Of a stretch of DNA of 64,000 bases, positions 1-11,547 are shown piece after piece. The position numbers were made by a program, and so were the translations under genes. The notes under the pieces are model-generated. The model was not told the DNA's origin and made no database searches. It worked only from the letters and a program-made list of their open reading frames with translations. Within the stretch, counting starts at the first letter, position 1, and every line of letters starts with the position of its first letter. The stretch comes from Roridomyces roridus (Eukaryota; Basidiomycota; Agaricomycetes; Agaricales; Mycenaceae): assembly GCA_029378245.1 (NCBI GenBank), contig JARKIF010000012.1:1-64000 (forward strand), in the 5' to 3' direction.

Positions 1-977
1 GCATGCTTCCTCGAGTATCAGCGAGCTCTGGATCGACTGGAGCTTCTCGTCGTAGAGCGTCTCTTTGAGCTCACCAAGATGAATCAGTCCGGGACGGGTG
101 AGTCTTTTTATTTATCCATTCATCTGTGTACTGACTGTGATGGTAGGCTCAAGATGCGCAAGCATATCGCAAAATCCCTACAAGCGCGTTCAAAGGCTGT
201 ACGAAACGCCGTGGCCAAGTACAACGCCGCAGCCGCCGCAGTTACTCCTCCACGCGACCCTGTCGACATTGAGAAAGTTCTCGAATATGCGTTTCTGGCC
301 GACTTTGACCTACTCCGCCACAGTCACCACGATGTTAGCCGACAGTACTGGGCCCGCCCCGCCTATCGTTCTGTCATGAACCGATGGTTCCGGCTGGAGC
401 GCGCGCGCGAGGAGATAAAACGACTGGACCTTGAGATCCGTCGTTTTGTCACTTGGATGCGCGACGAGGGGGTATTCCTTCGTAAACGCGAGGCGGCTCT
501 GCGGCGGACTGAGGGCAAGACGGAGGATCAGGTCGAGGAGGACTTTGCGTTGGCAGTGCATCTCCAGGAGTATCGGATGCGGATGCACGTTTCGAGCAGT
601 CGCACATGATGCGGCTGCATGCGTTGAAGAGGAAGTGGGGTGCTCGGTGCACCGCGTCATTGACGCCTGGAGTGCCCCTCCAGCCTGTCTCTACACCTAC
701 GGTGGTGGTGGGTCGGGACGATCTGTCTAGCGATGCGTTGCAGGCTGCGGAGAGGGAACAGGAGGACATGCAGGTGGATATGGGTGCGGGGGTCATGCCA
801 GAGCCGGGAATGGCAGGAGCAGCGGAGCGGCAGACTGAGGGAGATGGGGAAGTGTCAGACGACGGTGGCTCGGACATTGGTGATGATGCGCACGACGAGC
901 ACGTGTCGGAGATGCTATTCCAGATCGCGGGGCTCGGGATTGATGCTGAGGAACGTGGGGAGAGCATTGCGGGGTAG
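1..977 (+). pseudogene. KDZ-type transposase, decayed C-terminal part
   Basis: The reading frames match the C-terminal region of Kyakuja-Dileera-Zisupton (KDZ) transposases common in Agaricomycetes: an ELTKMN stretch, KHIAKSLQARSKAVR, a VEYAFLADFDLLR-like segment and an acidic C-terminal tail. The element enters from the left edge, so only its end is seen. Position 98 looks like an intron donor and 146 its acceptor, but that intron is 49 nt and splicing it moves out of the conserved frame; unspliced sequence stays open to the stop at 607-609. Family-like sequence (RFEQSHMMRLHALKRKW, then a SLTPGV motif) then continues in a different frame from about 585 to 977. I read this as at least one frameshift, so an inactive copy. 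The family call is fairly sure; the exact number of lesions is not. Confidence 0.7.
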
Positions 978-1113
978 GTACAATGGGGTACAATGTCAGT
1001 AAAAATGGACTTCCTTTCTGGGCTAAGATCAAATGATGGATCACTCGGCAACGGCTTCTATTGCAATACCCTCTACTTACTTATACTTACACTGTGCAAG
1101 TCTTTAGGTGAGC

Positions 1114-1157
1114 TATTGCAACTTTATTGCAGCATTTATTGCGCTATTTATTGCAGC
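1114..1157. repeat. Short TTTATTGC-type direct repeats
   Basis: Four closely spaced variants of ATTGCA/TTTATTGC lie in AT-rich sequence between the KDZ relic and the truncated BCS1-like gene. They could be subterminal repeats of the KDZ element or simple low-complexity sequence. Nothing else is recognisable between 978 and 1185. ATTAGAAGGG also occurs twice nearby, at about 1185 and 1219. Confidence 0.4.
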
Positions 1158-1185
1158 AAGGGGAAAATCGCTACTTCCCTTCCAA

Positions 1186-2344
1186 TTAGAAGGGACACTC
1201 ACCCCGGTCGTCCTCTCTTATTAGAAGGGTTATATAGGTCCCAGAGGTGCCGGCGCGAGATAATGAAATGATGTAGACATCCAGACCAAGCTCCCCCGCG
1301 ATGCTTGAGATGATACTCGTTTTGCCCGAGCCGGGGGCACCGTACAAAAGATAGCCTCTGCGGAACGGAATCCCGCGGGCAGCATACCAAGCTTTGCTTT
1401 CCAAGAAATCGCGAGCATCATCGACGAGCAGTTCTGAGATACCAGGGTCCAAGATGATGGAATTCTAGACAAGGTCAAATAATTGTGTGAAAAGACTGCA
1501 ACGACACGCACAATATTCCGTTTAGGGCGCGACGCGACGTGACGCCAGCTGTTGTTGCTATCGGATACATATATTGAGATGCTATGCTCGCTTGCGGACA
1601 TGTACTGCTTTTTCGCCTCGAGTAATAGTTCGTTGAGGACCCGGTGGCTTCGTGCAAAGATACTGACATTCGTGAGTTACCGATATAGGAAGGAACAGAA
1701 GGGAAAATACCTGATCTGAAGGGTTTCCTGCTTCTGGCGGTAGTAGCCGGTCTGCGTTTGAACCCGGGTCACCGTCATATATCGGCCACGGTACCACATC
1801 GAGTAGCTCATGGAGGGGGAGGGCAGGTAGGCAAGCTTGCGGCTCGCAAGGAGAGACAGCTCCTTGTCGTCTTCTTCGCCCGGAACCATGATCGCGCTGG
1901 AATTGAGACCAAAGGAACGCGTCGACACTTCAACCTCACGTGCTTTTGCTAGAATAACTGTCAGAAATAGAGAGATTCACGGGTTGGAATGCACATACAC
2001 CATGCGGGCTGCTTGGACAAAAACAACATTATCCAGTTATAGCTATCGTCGTCTTCGTCGAAATGGGCGGTGATCCAAAAAGCGTCGATGAATGTTCTGT
2101 ACAGGTACAAACCGAGCCGACGGAGGGACTCCAACGCGCCACCAAAGAGGAAGATTTTGATCCAGTCGCGCAGAGCGCCAAAGGTGAAGAAGAACGCGAT
2201 CAAGGACGAAAAGTCTGTCACTGACGCCAAGCTTGTAGGCGCGGTAGAGTTGCTGCTCTCTGGAACGGTGTTATTGACGCCACCCATGACGCCGCCATTG
2301 AGCATGGACATGGCCTGCTGCGCGACGAAGAGGTAAGAGGCCAT
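1186..2344 (-). pseudogene. BCS1-like AAA ATPase gene, truncated at the 3' end
   Basis: Read on the minus strand, the ATG at 2344 begins a protein with a hydrophobic N-terminal segment and the BCS1_N pattern (a DAFWITAHFDEDDDSYNW stretch, then about 1948-1711 with STRSFGLNSSAIMVPGEE). A later exon carries the Walker A motif GAPGSGKTSIISSIAGE and then LDVYIISLSRAG at about 1251. Family members continue from there into Walker B and the rest of the AAA module. Here the sequence stops matching, runs through 21 unrelated residues and ends at 1186. Introns are inferred near 1995-1949, 1710-1660 and 1507-1465. Known family members are mitochondrial or membrane AAA proteins related to the Bcs1 translocase; fungal genomes hold many divergent copies. 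Without Walker B this copy is unlikely to work as an ATPase. Confidence 0.75.
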
Positions 2345-2654
2345 GGATGTGAAGGTCCCTGAGCGTCAAATAACAAGAGGCTGGCCCTTGGATGGAGGTC
2401 AGGAGCAGAATGCGGCCCTTTAAGAACGTCGGGATCCGGGAGCAAGATTGCTGTGTATGACTCTGAGTTGGGCGCTCTGGGTCATAGTCGGCTCGCAAGT
2501 CATTGTGGCTCGCTAATCGGAAAGTGATCCGAAATTAGTTGCTCGGATTCAGGTCCGCCGTCCCTTGGAGCCAGGAAACCACGCAAGGTGAGCGGAACAG
2601 AATTCATTGCTGGTCATCTCGGCCGGCTGCTCGAGTAAACAGTATTTGATACAC

Positions 2655-4604
2655 TCAAATTTGGTACAAGAATTGTGGGTGACGATTACCCAGCTCCTCC
2701 AGCTGCTTTTCCGTCTTCCCTTCAAGACGATAGTTCCGTTCTCCCTTGATACGCTTCTTATTCTCTCCTCGAATGTACATCGCGGTGACGACAGTCAGCA
2801 CACAGATCCCACAGGATGTCCCAAGATTCAGACTGTTCCCCTTGTGGTAGTTGGGCGCGTCGGTCGGTAGATAAGACCACACGGCGATGACCGAGCCGAG
2901 AGCTCCGAACCCTGTAATAATGGCACTCGTTACCGCTTTGACAGTGTCGGGAGCAGCGTTGTCTGTAGCCCAAGCAAGTTGAAGGGGCCCAACAGAGCTG
3001 CCGCCCATTACACTCAGGAAACAAGCCGCGTATCTGCACGCAGCGTTAATCTAGTGTGTGTTGTGATAACGGAACAGACCTGGCATGTGGGGCCTTGGTG
3101 CCCACTGAAGACGGGTAAGTTTAACTGCAATTCACAATCACGGAAAATATACTCACCGGCCATTGCGTAGCCTACGACCATGAGAACACCGGAAAAGAGG
3201 ATGGGACCAGCACGGTGATTCAATCGGGACGAGCCATAGGTTGTTACCAAGGCCCATATGACTGCCACAATATAAGGTGGTACAGTCCGCAGCTGCGATT
3301 CAACAACGGCTGTATCATTCTCTCAGAACCATGGAGAAGGGAACAGTCGTCATCGCGTACTGTAATGGCCGACTGAGGGAGTGAGCATTGAGTGCGAACT
3401 ACAGGAAAAAGCTTACGAGTTGTGATCACAGTCGGTAGGAAAAGACTGAGACCCTGAAAAGAAATGTTGGCCATGATATAGCAGAGCAAACAGAGGTTGG
3501 TCTGGTGGAAAATCAGGTTTACAACGGCGTTCACTGTGATGACTTACATTTATATTGAATGACCTGCCAATTAATCTGAACGAAGTAGGTTCTCTTCGGC
3601 CGTGTGTGCGGACAGTTTGATCTGCATCCAAGCGACGGAGGGCAAGAGCTCTTTCTTCGGGTGTAAAGATACGTGTGCGTTGCGGATCCGTCGGGATTAT
3701 GAAGAAGGAGACTAGTCCGATACTGGTGGTGATAATCCCTGCACGGTATAAGATTCAGGGCTACTTATCGTTGCAAGGTCACCTTCGACGAGGAATATTT
3801 TTCGCCAGGATTCCACAGATCCAATGGACGGGACGTGGAGTAGGCCCGACGCAAGCAGCCCACCGACTAGATCCAATGAGTTGCAGGGTACGAGAAAGAA
3901 GCCGAAACCTTACAAGCACCCGACAACGGCGCGGAGATGCCAAAGAAGAAGCCGATGCGAACGACCAGCTCATGGCGACGGTAGAACTTGAGGACCATCA
4001 GACTGCGCAGCAAAAAGCTAGACGTGCACGTACATGAGACAGCAGGTAAGTCAAACCGGCCAGGGTGCCGCCTTCAGCCATTCCTAGAAAGACTCTGGTC
4101 GCAATCAAGCCACCGTACGACTTGACAAAAGCGGTTGAGATGGTAATTATGCCGAAGCAAGTAATCATAGCAGCCATCCACGGAGAGCCAAAGTGTTTCA
4201 AGGCCAGATTCGACGGAATATCCGACACAATGTACTTGTTTACGCGTCAGTGTTGGAAGAACGGCGAGTCGGGACGCATACGAAGATGTAGAACACTGTC
4301 AGGGCGATGTTGTAGTCGAAGCCCACCATTCCCAGATCCTTCTCGAGTCCTGCAATCTTGGCATTTCCGATAGCAGTCCGGTCAATGAAGTTGGTACAGT
4401 CTACAAAGGCGTTCAGTCCAAAGCCGCGACCAGAAATTGACTCTCACATAACAAGGTAAAGAGCGGAAGCAGAGTGAGATCAAGTTTTCTCACGAGCTTC
4501 CTCTCCGCGACTGGATCAATGCTTTCCACTGGTCGTTCAAAATCATAGGCAACCTCCAAGTGCTTTTCTGTCGCTTTTTCTGAGGATGCATGGCCGTCAG
4601 ACAT
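2655..4604 (-). CDS. MFS transporter, anion:cation symporter (Dal5-like) family
   Basis: A multi-exon plasma-membrane transporter of about 500 residues. The start at 4604 gives an acidic cytosolic N-terminus (MSDGHASSEKATEKHLEV), then KLDLTLLPLFTLL (TM1) and, after an intron, the family signature FIDRTAIGNAKIAGLEKDLG. Later exons hold the TM4-5 region FLGMAEGGTLAGLTYLLS, the central loop TDPQRTRIFTPEERALAV, and a C-terminal half ending at 2655 with SAIITGFGALGSVIAVWSYL and a basic tail. These match the ACS family, which includes allantoate, nicotinate, pantothenate and biotin permeases; the substrate cannot be told from sequence. It is transcribed divergently from the ThDP enzyme at 4750, with 145 bp between the start codons, so a shared promoter is likely. 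No disruption was seen. Confidence 0.87.
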
Positions 4605-4749
4605 GGGTTGAATGGCGTCCGTCTTTTCCTTCTCTCACACTCTTATATAAAATCGAGATGTGTGAGAAAGGGCGAGACGCAGCTGACCTGAACGACTCCG
4701 GGAACGACGGGCAGGCAGATAACTGGATCTCTTCTTTCCGCTGGCTGTC
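4605..4749. promoter_or_regulatory. Shared intergenic promoter region between MFS and ThDP-enzyme genes
   Basis: Only 145 bp separate the two divergent start codons. A CTTATATAAAAT stretch at about 4641-4652 is a plausible TATA-like element. No specific regulator site can be named. The tight head-to-head arrangement suggests joint expression of transporter and enzyme; that is an inference. Confidence 0.45.
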
Positions 4750-6807
4750 ATGTACACCACGTCGTCTGTTTTCCTCCAGTCGCTGGCAAACGCAGGGATA
4801 ACTCATATCTTTGCCAACTGGGGCTCTGACCACCCGGCGCTGCTCGAAGATCTGCAGCGACAACGCGCGGAAGGCAATGGCAAGACTGGGTGCCAGATTG
4901 TCACCTGTCCCAACGAGATGGTGGCTTTGAGTTGCGCTCAAGGCTTTGCCCAGGTCACGGGCAAGCCAGCTGCAGTAATCATCCACGTCGACGTGGGTAC
5001 TCAAGTGCGTAGGACGGCAGCAAGACTGCTCTGCCGCTCACTCGTTCGATAGGCCTTGGCGGGTGCGATCCACAATGTAGACCGAGGGAGGACTCCGGTT
5101 ATTATCTATGCCGGTGCTTCGCCCTTCAGCAGTTTGGGCGAGATGCGAGGCAGCCGAAACGAATGGATCGGGTCGCTTCAAGGTACTTGGCCGTCGGGCG
5201 TCGATTCCATACGAAACTGAATAATGTACAGACATTCCTGATCAGGCGGCTATTGTGCGGCAGTACATGCGTTACACTTCGCAAATCGACAGCGGGAAAG
5301 TTGCGGCCCATGTTTTACAGCGCGCTTTGCAAATGTGGGTGACTCAAAAGCCGAAATGCACTCTCCTGATCCACCATTCCAGAGCTACGAGCCACCCCAA
5401 AGGTCCCGTCTACCTCTGGTCTAGGCGCGAAGTTATGGAGGAGGAAGTTGACCTTTCTGCTGTCCAAGCGAAAGTATCCTCCGCCAAATGGCCGTCGATC
5501 GAGCCAACGGCTCTCTCCGAGAAAGGTTGGTATGCTTCGCCATCATTGGTCTCCTCTCTCAGACATTATAGCTGCTACGACAATCGCGACTGCCCTCATC
5601 AAGGCCCAGTCTCCTTTGATTATCGCTTCTCATTCTGGCCGGGATCCCAAGTCTGTTCCTCTTCTTACCAAGTTATCTGGCACGCTTGCCATTCCCGTTG
5701 TAACTGCCTGTCCGTCCGCTGTCGCCGTTCCCTTTTCTCATCCGTATCTCGTCGGCGTCACATATCTCAACGGTAGTTCTCATTCCCACCATCTCGCAAA
5801 GGCGGACGTCATCCTGGTCTTGGATTCTGACGTTCCTTGGATTCCTGGCATCCAACCTCCTCATCCTGATGCCCGGGTATTTGTCGTGGATTCCGGGGAT
5901 GCTTTGAAAACTATCTCTGCTGTTGGACATTGGCATATAGACGCCGAAATGATGTGCAATGCAGATATCGTTTTGGCACTGGAAGGGATCAATGCTGCCG
6001 TGGCCACGAATTTGGTCGCGGGTAGCAATGATCTCGTTCAGCAACGAGGAGCCGACCTCGCTGCTGAACACGATGAGTGGCTCCGCAAACTGGAGCAACT
6101 CGAAGACTCCTGGCCGGCTAATCTGGAAAGTGGAAGAGCAACGCTTCCCAATGTGCTAGGCGTTCTCCGCAAGTCGATCGAACAGCAGACACCCTCCCGT
6201 AGCCTAGCCCGCACATTGATACTCAACGAATCAATCACGAATTACCCTCTGCCATGGATCCACATGCGTACAGAGGCACCGGGAGGGCAACTAACGAGCG
6301 GCGGTTCGGCGCTGGGATGGAGCTTGGCGGCTGCCGTCGGTGCACAGTTGGCCGGACGAGACCACGAGTTGATTGTCTCGATTGTCGGGGATGGCTCGTA
6401 CATGTTTGGCGTGCCCAGCTCGGCCTTTTGGATTGCGAGACGTTACGACACAGTACGAGTTCCTCTCTCCACCGACGGGCGTTGCATTGACTCCCCTGCA
6501 GCCATTTTTGACGATTGTAATAAATAATGGCGGGTGGAAGGCACCCAGACAGTCCATGTTGGGCTGCCACCCCACCGGATACGGCAGCCGAGCATCTGGC
6601 GAAGAGCTCTCTGTAGGCTTTGGACCTAATAGTCCGGACTATTCGCAAATCGCTGTAGCCGCCTCGTCGGGTTGGGCATGGGGCAAACGTGTGGGAGCAA
6701 CTGGAAATGTCAAAGAAGCGTTCGAGGATGCAATCACCGAGGCAATCCGCGTCGTCCTCGAGGAGCGGAGATGCGCAGTTGTTGATTGTGTCCTTGAATC
6801 GATATGA
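4750..6807 (+). CDS. Thiamine diphosphate-dependent enzyme (benzoylformate decarboxylase / acetolactate synthase-like)
   Basis: A complete three-domain ThDP enzyme. The N-terminal PYR domain starts MYTTSSVFLQSLANAGITHIF and carries the conserved glutamate in CPNEMVALSCAQGFAQ. The middle domain follows the exon with HPKGPVYLWSRREVMEEEV. The C-terminal domain has the ThDP/Mg motif GDGSYMFG and, after an intron near 6450-6510, INNGGWKAP, together forming the GDG-x(~25)-NN signature. The stop is at 6805-6807. Introns are inferred near 5003-5050, 5184-5235, 5335-5388, 5525-5562 and 6453-6510. Such enzymes decarboxylate or ligate 2-oxo acids; the exact reaction cannot be assigned. Its divergent neighbour is an ACS-type permease, which suggests uptake and breakdown of a small carboxylate or amide. 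Confidence 0.87.
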
Positions 6808-6848
6808 TGTATCTCGAGCGTTAAAACATGGCCAATTCGTGTAAGTGT

Positions 6849-8906
6849 CTACAATAATTCCCCGGCCACATACTTCTCGTCGATGGACTTGATGAGTCGT
6901 AAAATAACATTGATTTGAGTGACGACCATGTCGACGTCAATCTTGGACCACCCGCCGTCAGGGAAAGCGGCCCAGAGATAGTCGGGTTGCCTGTTTAGAA
7001 TGATATGCGCGGGAACCCAACGAGCTCTGAGTTCGAGACTTACGGTATAATGCCGACGGTTGGGATGTTGCTATAGCCCAAGGTACTGCTACCTCCAGCT
7101 CCGTACCAGGTGAGTAGAGTGCCGTTGACAGTTTGCGGTGACACCATTGCCATTCTCAGCGAGTCCGGCGTGCCCTCAAACGCATCTTGGTAAAGCTGGC
7201 GCATTTGGCTACTTGCGTCAGAAGCATTACTATAAGACGGTCAACACGGTCAAACAACCACAAGATAGGACGTACACCATAGTCCACATCGGTTCATGCT
7301 TGCCGGTAGCTTCGTACACGGGCTTTCCCTTTTTGACGGTATCCTTCCACTCGAGCGCACCGAAATGTTCGCAGACGATGGCAGCCTTGGCATTCTCCAA
7401 GAGATCAGGCCTGGAAGCCATCCAAGCGGATTCGTTGAGAATCTTGCCAGACATATGACCCGTTTCGATGACGAAACTACAACAAGAGGTCGAGCGCTTG
7501 TCCACAGATGGTAGAATGTAAGCTTACTCGATATTGATGTTGAGAGGATTAGCCGCAAAGTACTCGGCCATCGTCAAAAGTAGGATTGGACCTGCATCAA
7601 GTGAGTATAAAGCACAAGAGCATTCCAAAAAACGGGGTACCATTCTCCTCGATGATGGACGGGCCATCACCTGGAAAGAAACGTCAGCGAGTGATAAGTC
7701 GATGAGAAGAAAACCGCTGACTGTGCGTGTATAGAAGAATCGTGTCGTTGGACTTGGTCTTGCCGGGAAGGTGTCCTATTAATGTGGTGGTTTTCGTCAA
7801 GTAGCTGGGGGCGTCGAGGACCACGGTTGCCGACTCCACCTTGGCATTTTTTACCAGTTTGCGGATGGTTTTACCGGTGGAGTTTCCGACATACAGGGAA
7901 GGTACGTCATTGAACGTTCCATTCGGCGGGGCAACTTCTGGCAAGAACTGCAGGGCAGCGTCCTCGTCAGAGGTGTCGACCCAAGAAGCGATCACGCCCA
8001 TCACGCCCATCTCTTTCAACGCAGTAAAGTTCAAGGTCTTGGCGGACTGCCAGTGAGGATTCGTGAGGTTGCCTGTCGAATGGGTGAGAATCGGTTACAC
8101 TCATGCGAAGAAGAGATCCCACCTAGCTCAGGGATATCTTTGACAGGCACCGATGATCTGCGGAGGCGTCGGTAACGCAATATGAATACAAAGATGTAGA
8201 CGCACCCGTAAAGGCCATAGTTGGGCTGGGAGTAGTTGCGAGTGGGACTGGGGTTGTCGAAGAACAGGATACTCCCGTTCTGGGGAAGGCCGTTGAGATT
8301 CAGAGTAGCTGGGTTCGCTGTCTGATTGTCAAACAAGCCATAGGTGCCAGCATCGTGCACGGGGGCGGTGCGGCCTTGAGGGCCAGAATTGCCCGAATAC
8401 GGCCAATACCCCGTAGTCGGCAAGCCGAGGATGGTGCCATTCTGCAGCGCAAAAGAGTGGGTGATGGTGCTGACCGCAGATTGATGGGCATTTACCTTGA
8501 GCCTTAGACGCAGTGACCACCAACGGGCATCCCATCTGGTTCGAATTAGCACTTGTTTTATCTGGATGAATGACAACATACGCGTAGAAAGAGTAGTCCA
8601 AGTGCTCGACTGTCAATCCAGCAAGTTGCATCGATTCCGAGACAGATGCTACCAAAGTGTTCTGGTTCTCATTACCAGCTATTCAAAATCAGCACACCAA
8701 AGCCAAAAGGAGGCTGAAAGCACTTTACTCCAACGCGGGCCACGTAGGTTAGTCTGGAACAGCCTGTCGTAAAGAAGCTGCTGGGCTGGCTGATCGAGAC
8801 AAGTATGTGCATGAAGACTCTGAGCAGGGATGTCCGAACAAGCGAGCTGCTGCTGGTTTGCGGACGCAGCTGCAACGAGAGTCGACAGAACAGTGGCCCA
8901 AAGCAT
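6849..8906 (-). CDS. Secreted M28-like hydrolase, uncharacterised
   Basis: The ATG at 8906 begins MLWATVLSTLVAAASANQQQ, a good signal peptide, followed by a cysteine-containing segment. Exons then carry an extended region with several N-x-S/T sites (TANPATLNLNGLPQNGSI), a PA-like stretch around VGNSTGKTIRKLVKNAK, and a catalytic-looking core: LLYTHTDGPSIIEENGPIL, then FVIETGHMSG and AAIVCEHFGALEW. The end at 6849 follows GGWSKIDVDMVVTQINVIL. The layout (PA insert, H-x-D-like site, glutamate motif, later acidic site) resembles M28 aminopeptidases, but ETGH replaces the usual GEE-type pair and several ligand motifs are altered. I infer a divergent M28-like secreted enzyme or lectin-like derivative. 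The fold call is moderate; activity is unknown. At least six short introns. Confidence 0.65.
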
Positions 8907-9166
8907 CGCAGGAGCGGGAAGCAAGAAAGCTTGAATGCATCGGGAAAGGCTGGCCGTCTAAATAACGAGATGGTCCCATGGGTGGTTGCCGATGTTCATA
9001 TGACCACCGCGGGGTATGCGGCAAGAAAACTTTCAACCAGACTGTGATGCCACTGATGGCGGCGTGCAACAGCGATCAACTGACCATATCTCCGCTCCCA
9101 ATAAGAAATCTAGATATTTTAGATACAGAACTAGGTCTACAGTAGATTATGCAGTCGAGTAGACTA

Positions 9167-11547
9167 TTAATTAGGTGTCCGTGCCTCAGCGAGTGCGAGC
9201 ATCCGTCTCAAACTCGCCTCGAGTACCGCACTGACGGAACTCCATCAGTGGGGAACAGCGCAAATCAGGCGACTTACTGGTCAGCTCCCGCATCTAGGTA
9301 CTCCTGTTCAGCTGGTCAGTAGAATACACAGCTAAAAACGCGAAAAAAGACCTTTTGATCGTCAACAGCGCATTCCCTTTGCAATGTTTTTCAAAATCGA
9401 GAAAGACTAAGGAAAAAGAAACCCACCAGTGACCCCGACAACAAAGTCAGTGCGCCCGAGCTCCCTCAATCGTTCCAGAAAGGGTTGGACAGGAAGCAAA
9501 ATTGCCTTGCTAAATTGGTCATTATTTGCGCAATCGGGTCTCGTCCCCCACGACCAAACCGGGAGTCATTTCGGATGTGGGGTGCATGGACTGATATGCA
9601 GCACGTGTTGCAACCTAGCAAGGTTGGATGCTCTTCTGTGCCAGTCAACGGTCGTCGCACCTCGTCAATTCGTGGATCCAGGTCTACGACAAACTCGAGC
9701 TTCCGGGCGTCCGCGGCCAGTCGCTGGGAATTTTGAGCGTGCGGTGATGGGTAGAAAGAGTCCTCACGTACTAACGGTATGAATAAAGACAGCAAGACCT
9801 TATGAAAAGCATAGGGCTAGAGAAAAATATGAACAACGTGTCGCCTTAATTTGGAAGGCGCCATACTCGAGACAAAGTTTCCAGCTGGCCACTATCCATC
9901 CGATTGCTGCAGGACCGTCTTGGTCAACAGGATAGATCGAAGGAAATCTCAGGTTTACAAGTCGAGCACATCGTTAAGGACTGCGACATATGAGACGAGA
10001 AATGAACAGAGAAGGATTGCGCACCCTTGGACATCATGCTGAGGCTTCCTTCCAGAGCATTGAATTCCACCTCATGGTCTTTGGCAATCGGCCTCGAAGC
10101 CATGTTTTGCACAGCTAACACTGGATAGTAACGTCAGAGTCCCCCACAAAGATGCCCTAACAAGCCGTATTCAGCGGTACGCGGACCTAAATCATTGCGG
10201 TAAGACTCCGCGTGAGAAAACAAAAGGCACCCACTGACCTCATGGAAAACGTATGAAGTGAGCCGACGTTTGGAGTCCGCCGCTTGACGCTCATTCATTT
10301 GAGCCTTTCGTGTCTGCTGAACTTGCGCCTTGAGTTGAGTGCGAAGCCAAAACAGTTTACGTGACGACTGGAATGGTGGTCAAACTAGGGATTTTGAAGT
10401 CGATGAAGGAGAGACAGACATTTTCTTTTTGGCTGTGCATGTACAACAGCACACATTGAAAAATCACAAAATTGATGACGTCTGGATGACTTTAATTGCA
10501 GAACGAAGAAGAATTCTTGACGCACTTCGTAAGCAGGCATGATTCATCGGTAGGATGGTAACACAAGAACTAGTCAGAAGGTATGAGGATCACATCCAGA
10601 CTGGAGGACAGAGAGAAATCGCAATATCAGGAAGATCACTGCTCCTATTGTGGCTGGTAATCTCTTGAGCGATGTCCCGAACATAGCAACGGCCTGCAGC
10701 GCCGCCGTATAGTAGAAGGTGGAGAGAAAGTCCTTGCTCCCGCACGAGAACGGTCGATCTTTGTAGGGATTCCTCTCGTAAAAACCACAGAGATAAGCAT
10801 ACAGGATATCGTAGAGCGGCCTGTACAAAATCAAGACATTGTTCGGCAAAGCAAAGAAGGAGAGCGAGTACCATGACCAGGCCGAAATGCAGAGAACTGT
10901 TTGAAAGATGAAGGCATGCTCGTACGGCCAGTTGTAGGCACACATGAACACGAGGGGAACGGAAAGAAGTGGGGCCACCTGGGCAAGTTAGAGACACACG
11001 GGATACCCAGAATACGCGTCACACACTCCAAAGTAGAATATCTAGATGCACGTCATGGAAAGATAATTTGCCACAGTAGGAGGTGCGCACCTTGTCAGCA
11101 ATGACCACCGCGATTGGATCGTCACAATGGCCAAGATACAGCTCGCAATGAAAAACACCGAGGACCACAACGACAGTCGTTTGCTCTGCCCCCAGACCTC
11201 TCGCTGATACAGGCTTTCATCCGCCTCATCCGCGAATCGGGGCATGTAGAACTGAGCAATCCGAGGCCACAATTTCCGGCGAGTAAAAGCGAGTGGCGGC
11301 AGAGTCCAGACGCCCTCGGGTCGGTCGTCTGACGCGACAGCAGCAGCGCCTGTAGCCGTGCCATTATGTCGGCTGCTGGCCGTCTCCGCAGCATCCGAGT
11401 TGGATTCCGACTCGAAATCCTCGGACCAGGAGCGATCGACAATAACAACGTCTACCTCGTCGCCACCGAGTTGCTCCGAATCGTTATTGCAGATGGAAAG
11501 AATGTGCTCTGGGGAGGTATCGAGCAGCGGGGAGGTTGTCGGCACAT
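9167..11547 (-). pseudogene. Hybrid histidine kinase paralog, internally deleted
   Basis: The minus strand aligns along its length with the intact kinase at 57593-62170. In order it shows: an N-terminal cytosolic region; a membrane part (PLLSVPLVFMCAYNWPYE; LCGFYERN; AALQAVAMFGTSLKRLPATI); the HisKA helix [13 protein letters not shown] and H-box YVFHEVRVPLN; LLAVQNMASRPIAKDHEVEF; NDVLDL; RMDSGQ; and the segment up to NLAR at about 9505. From there it jumps within a few bases to the end of a receiver domain ([25 protein letters not shown]). The N, G1 and G2 boxes of the ATPase and the receiver aspartate are absent. A one-base deletion before NNLAR (about 9530) and a broken splice phase near the C-terminus add to the damage. 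The upstream end is uncertain; no clear ATG in frame. The gene is best read as a pseudogene. Confidence 0.8.

Noticed and set aside
9429..9782. Plus-strand gene in the 9.4-9.8 kb region
   Set aside because: Antisense shadow of the kinase pseudogene, whose minus-strand frame matches the intact kinase.
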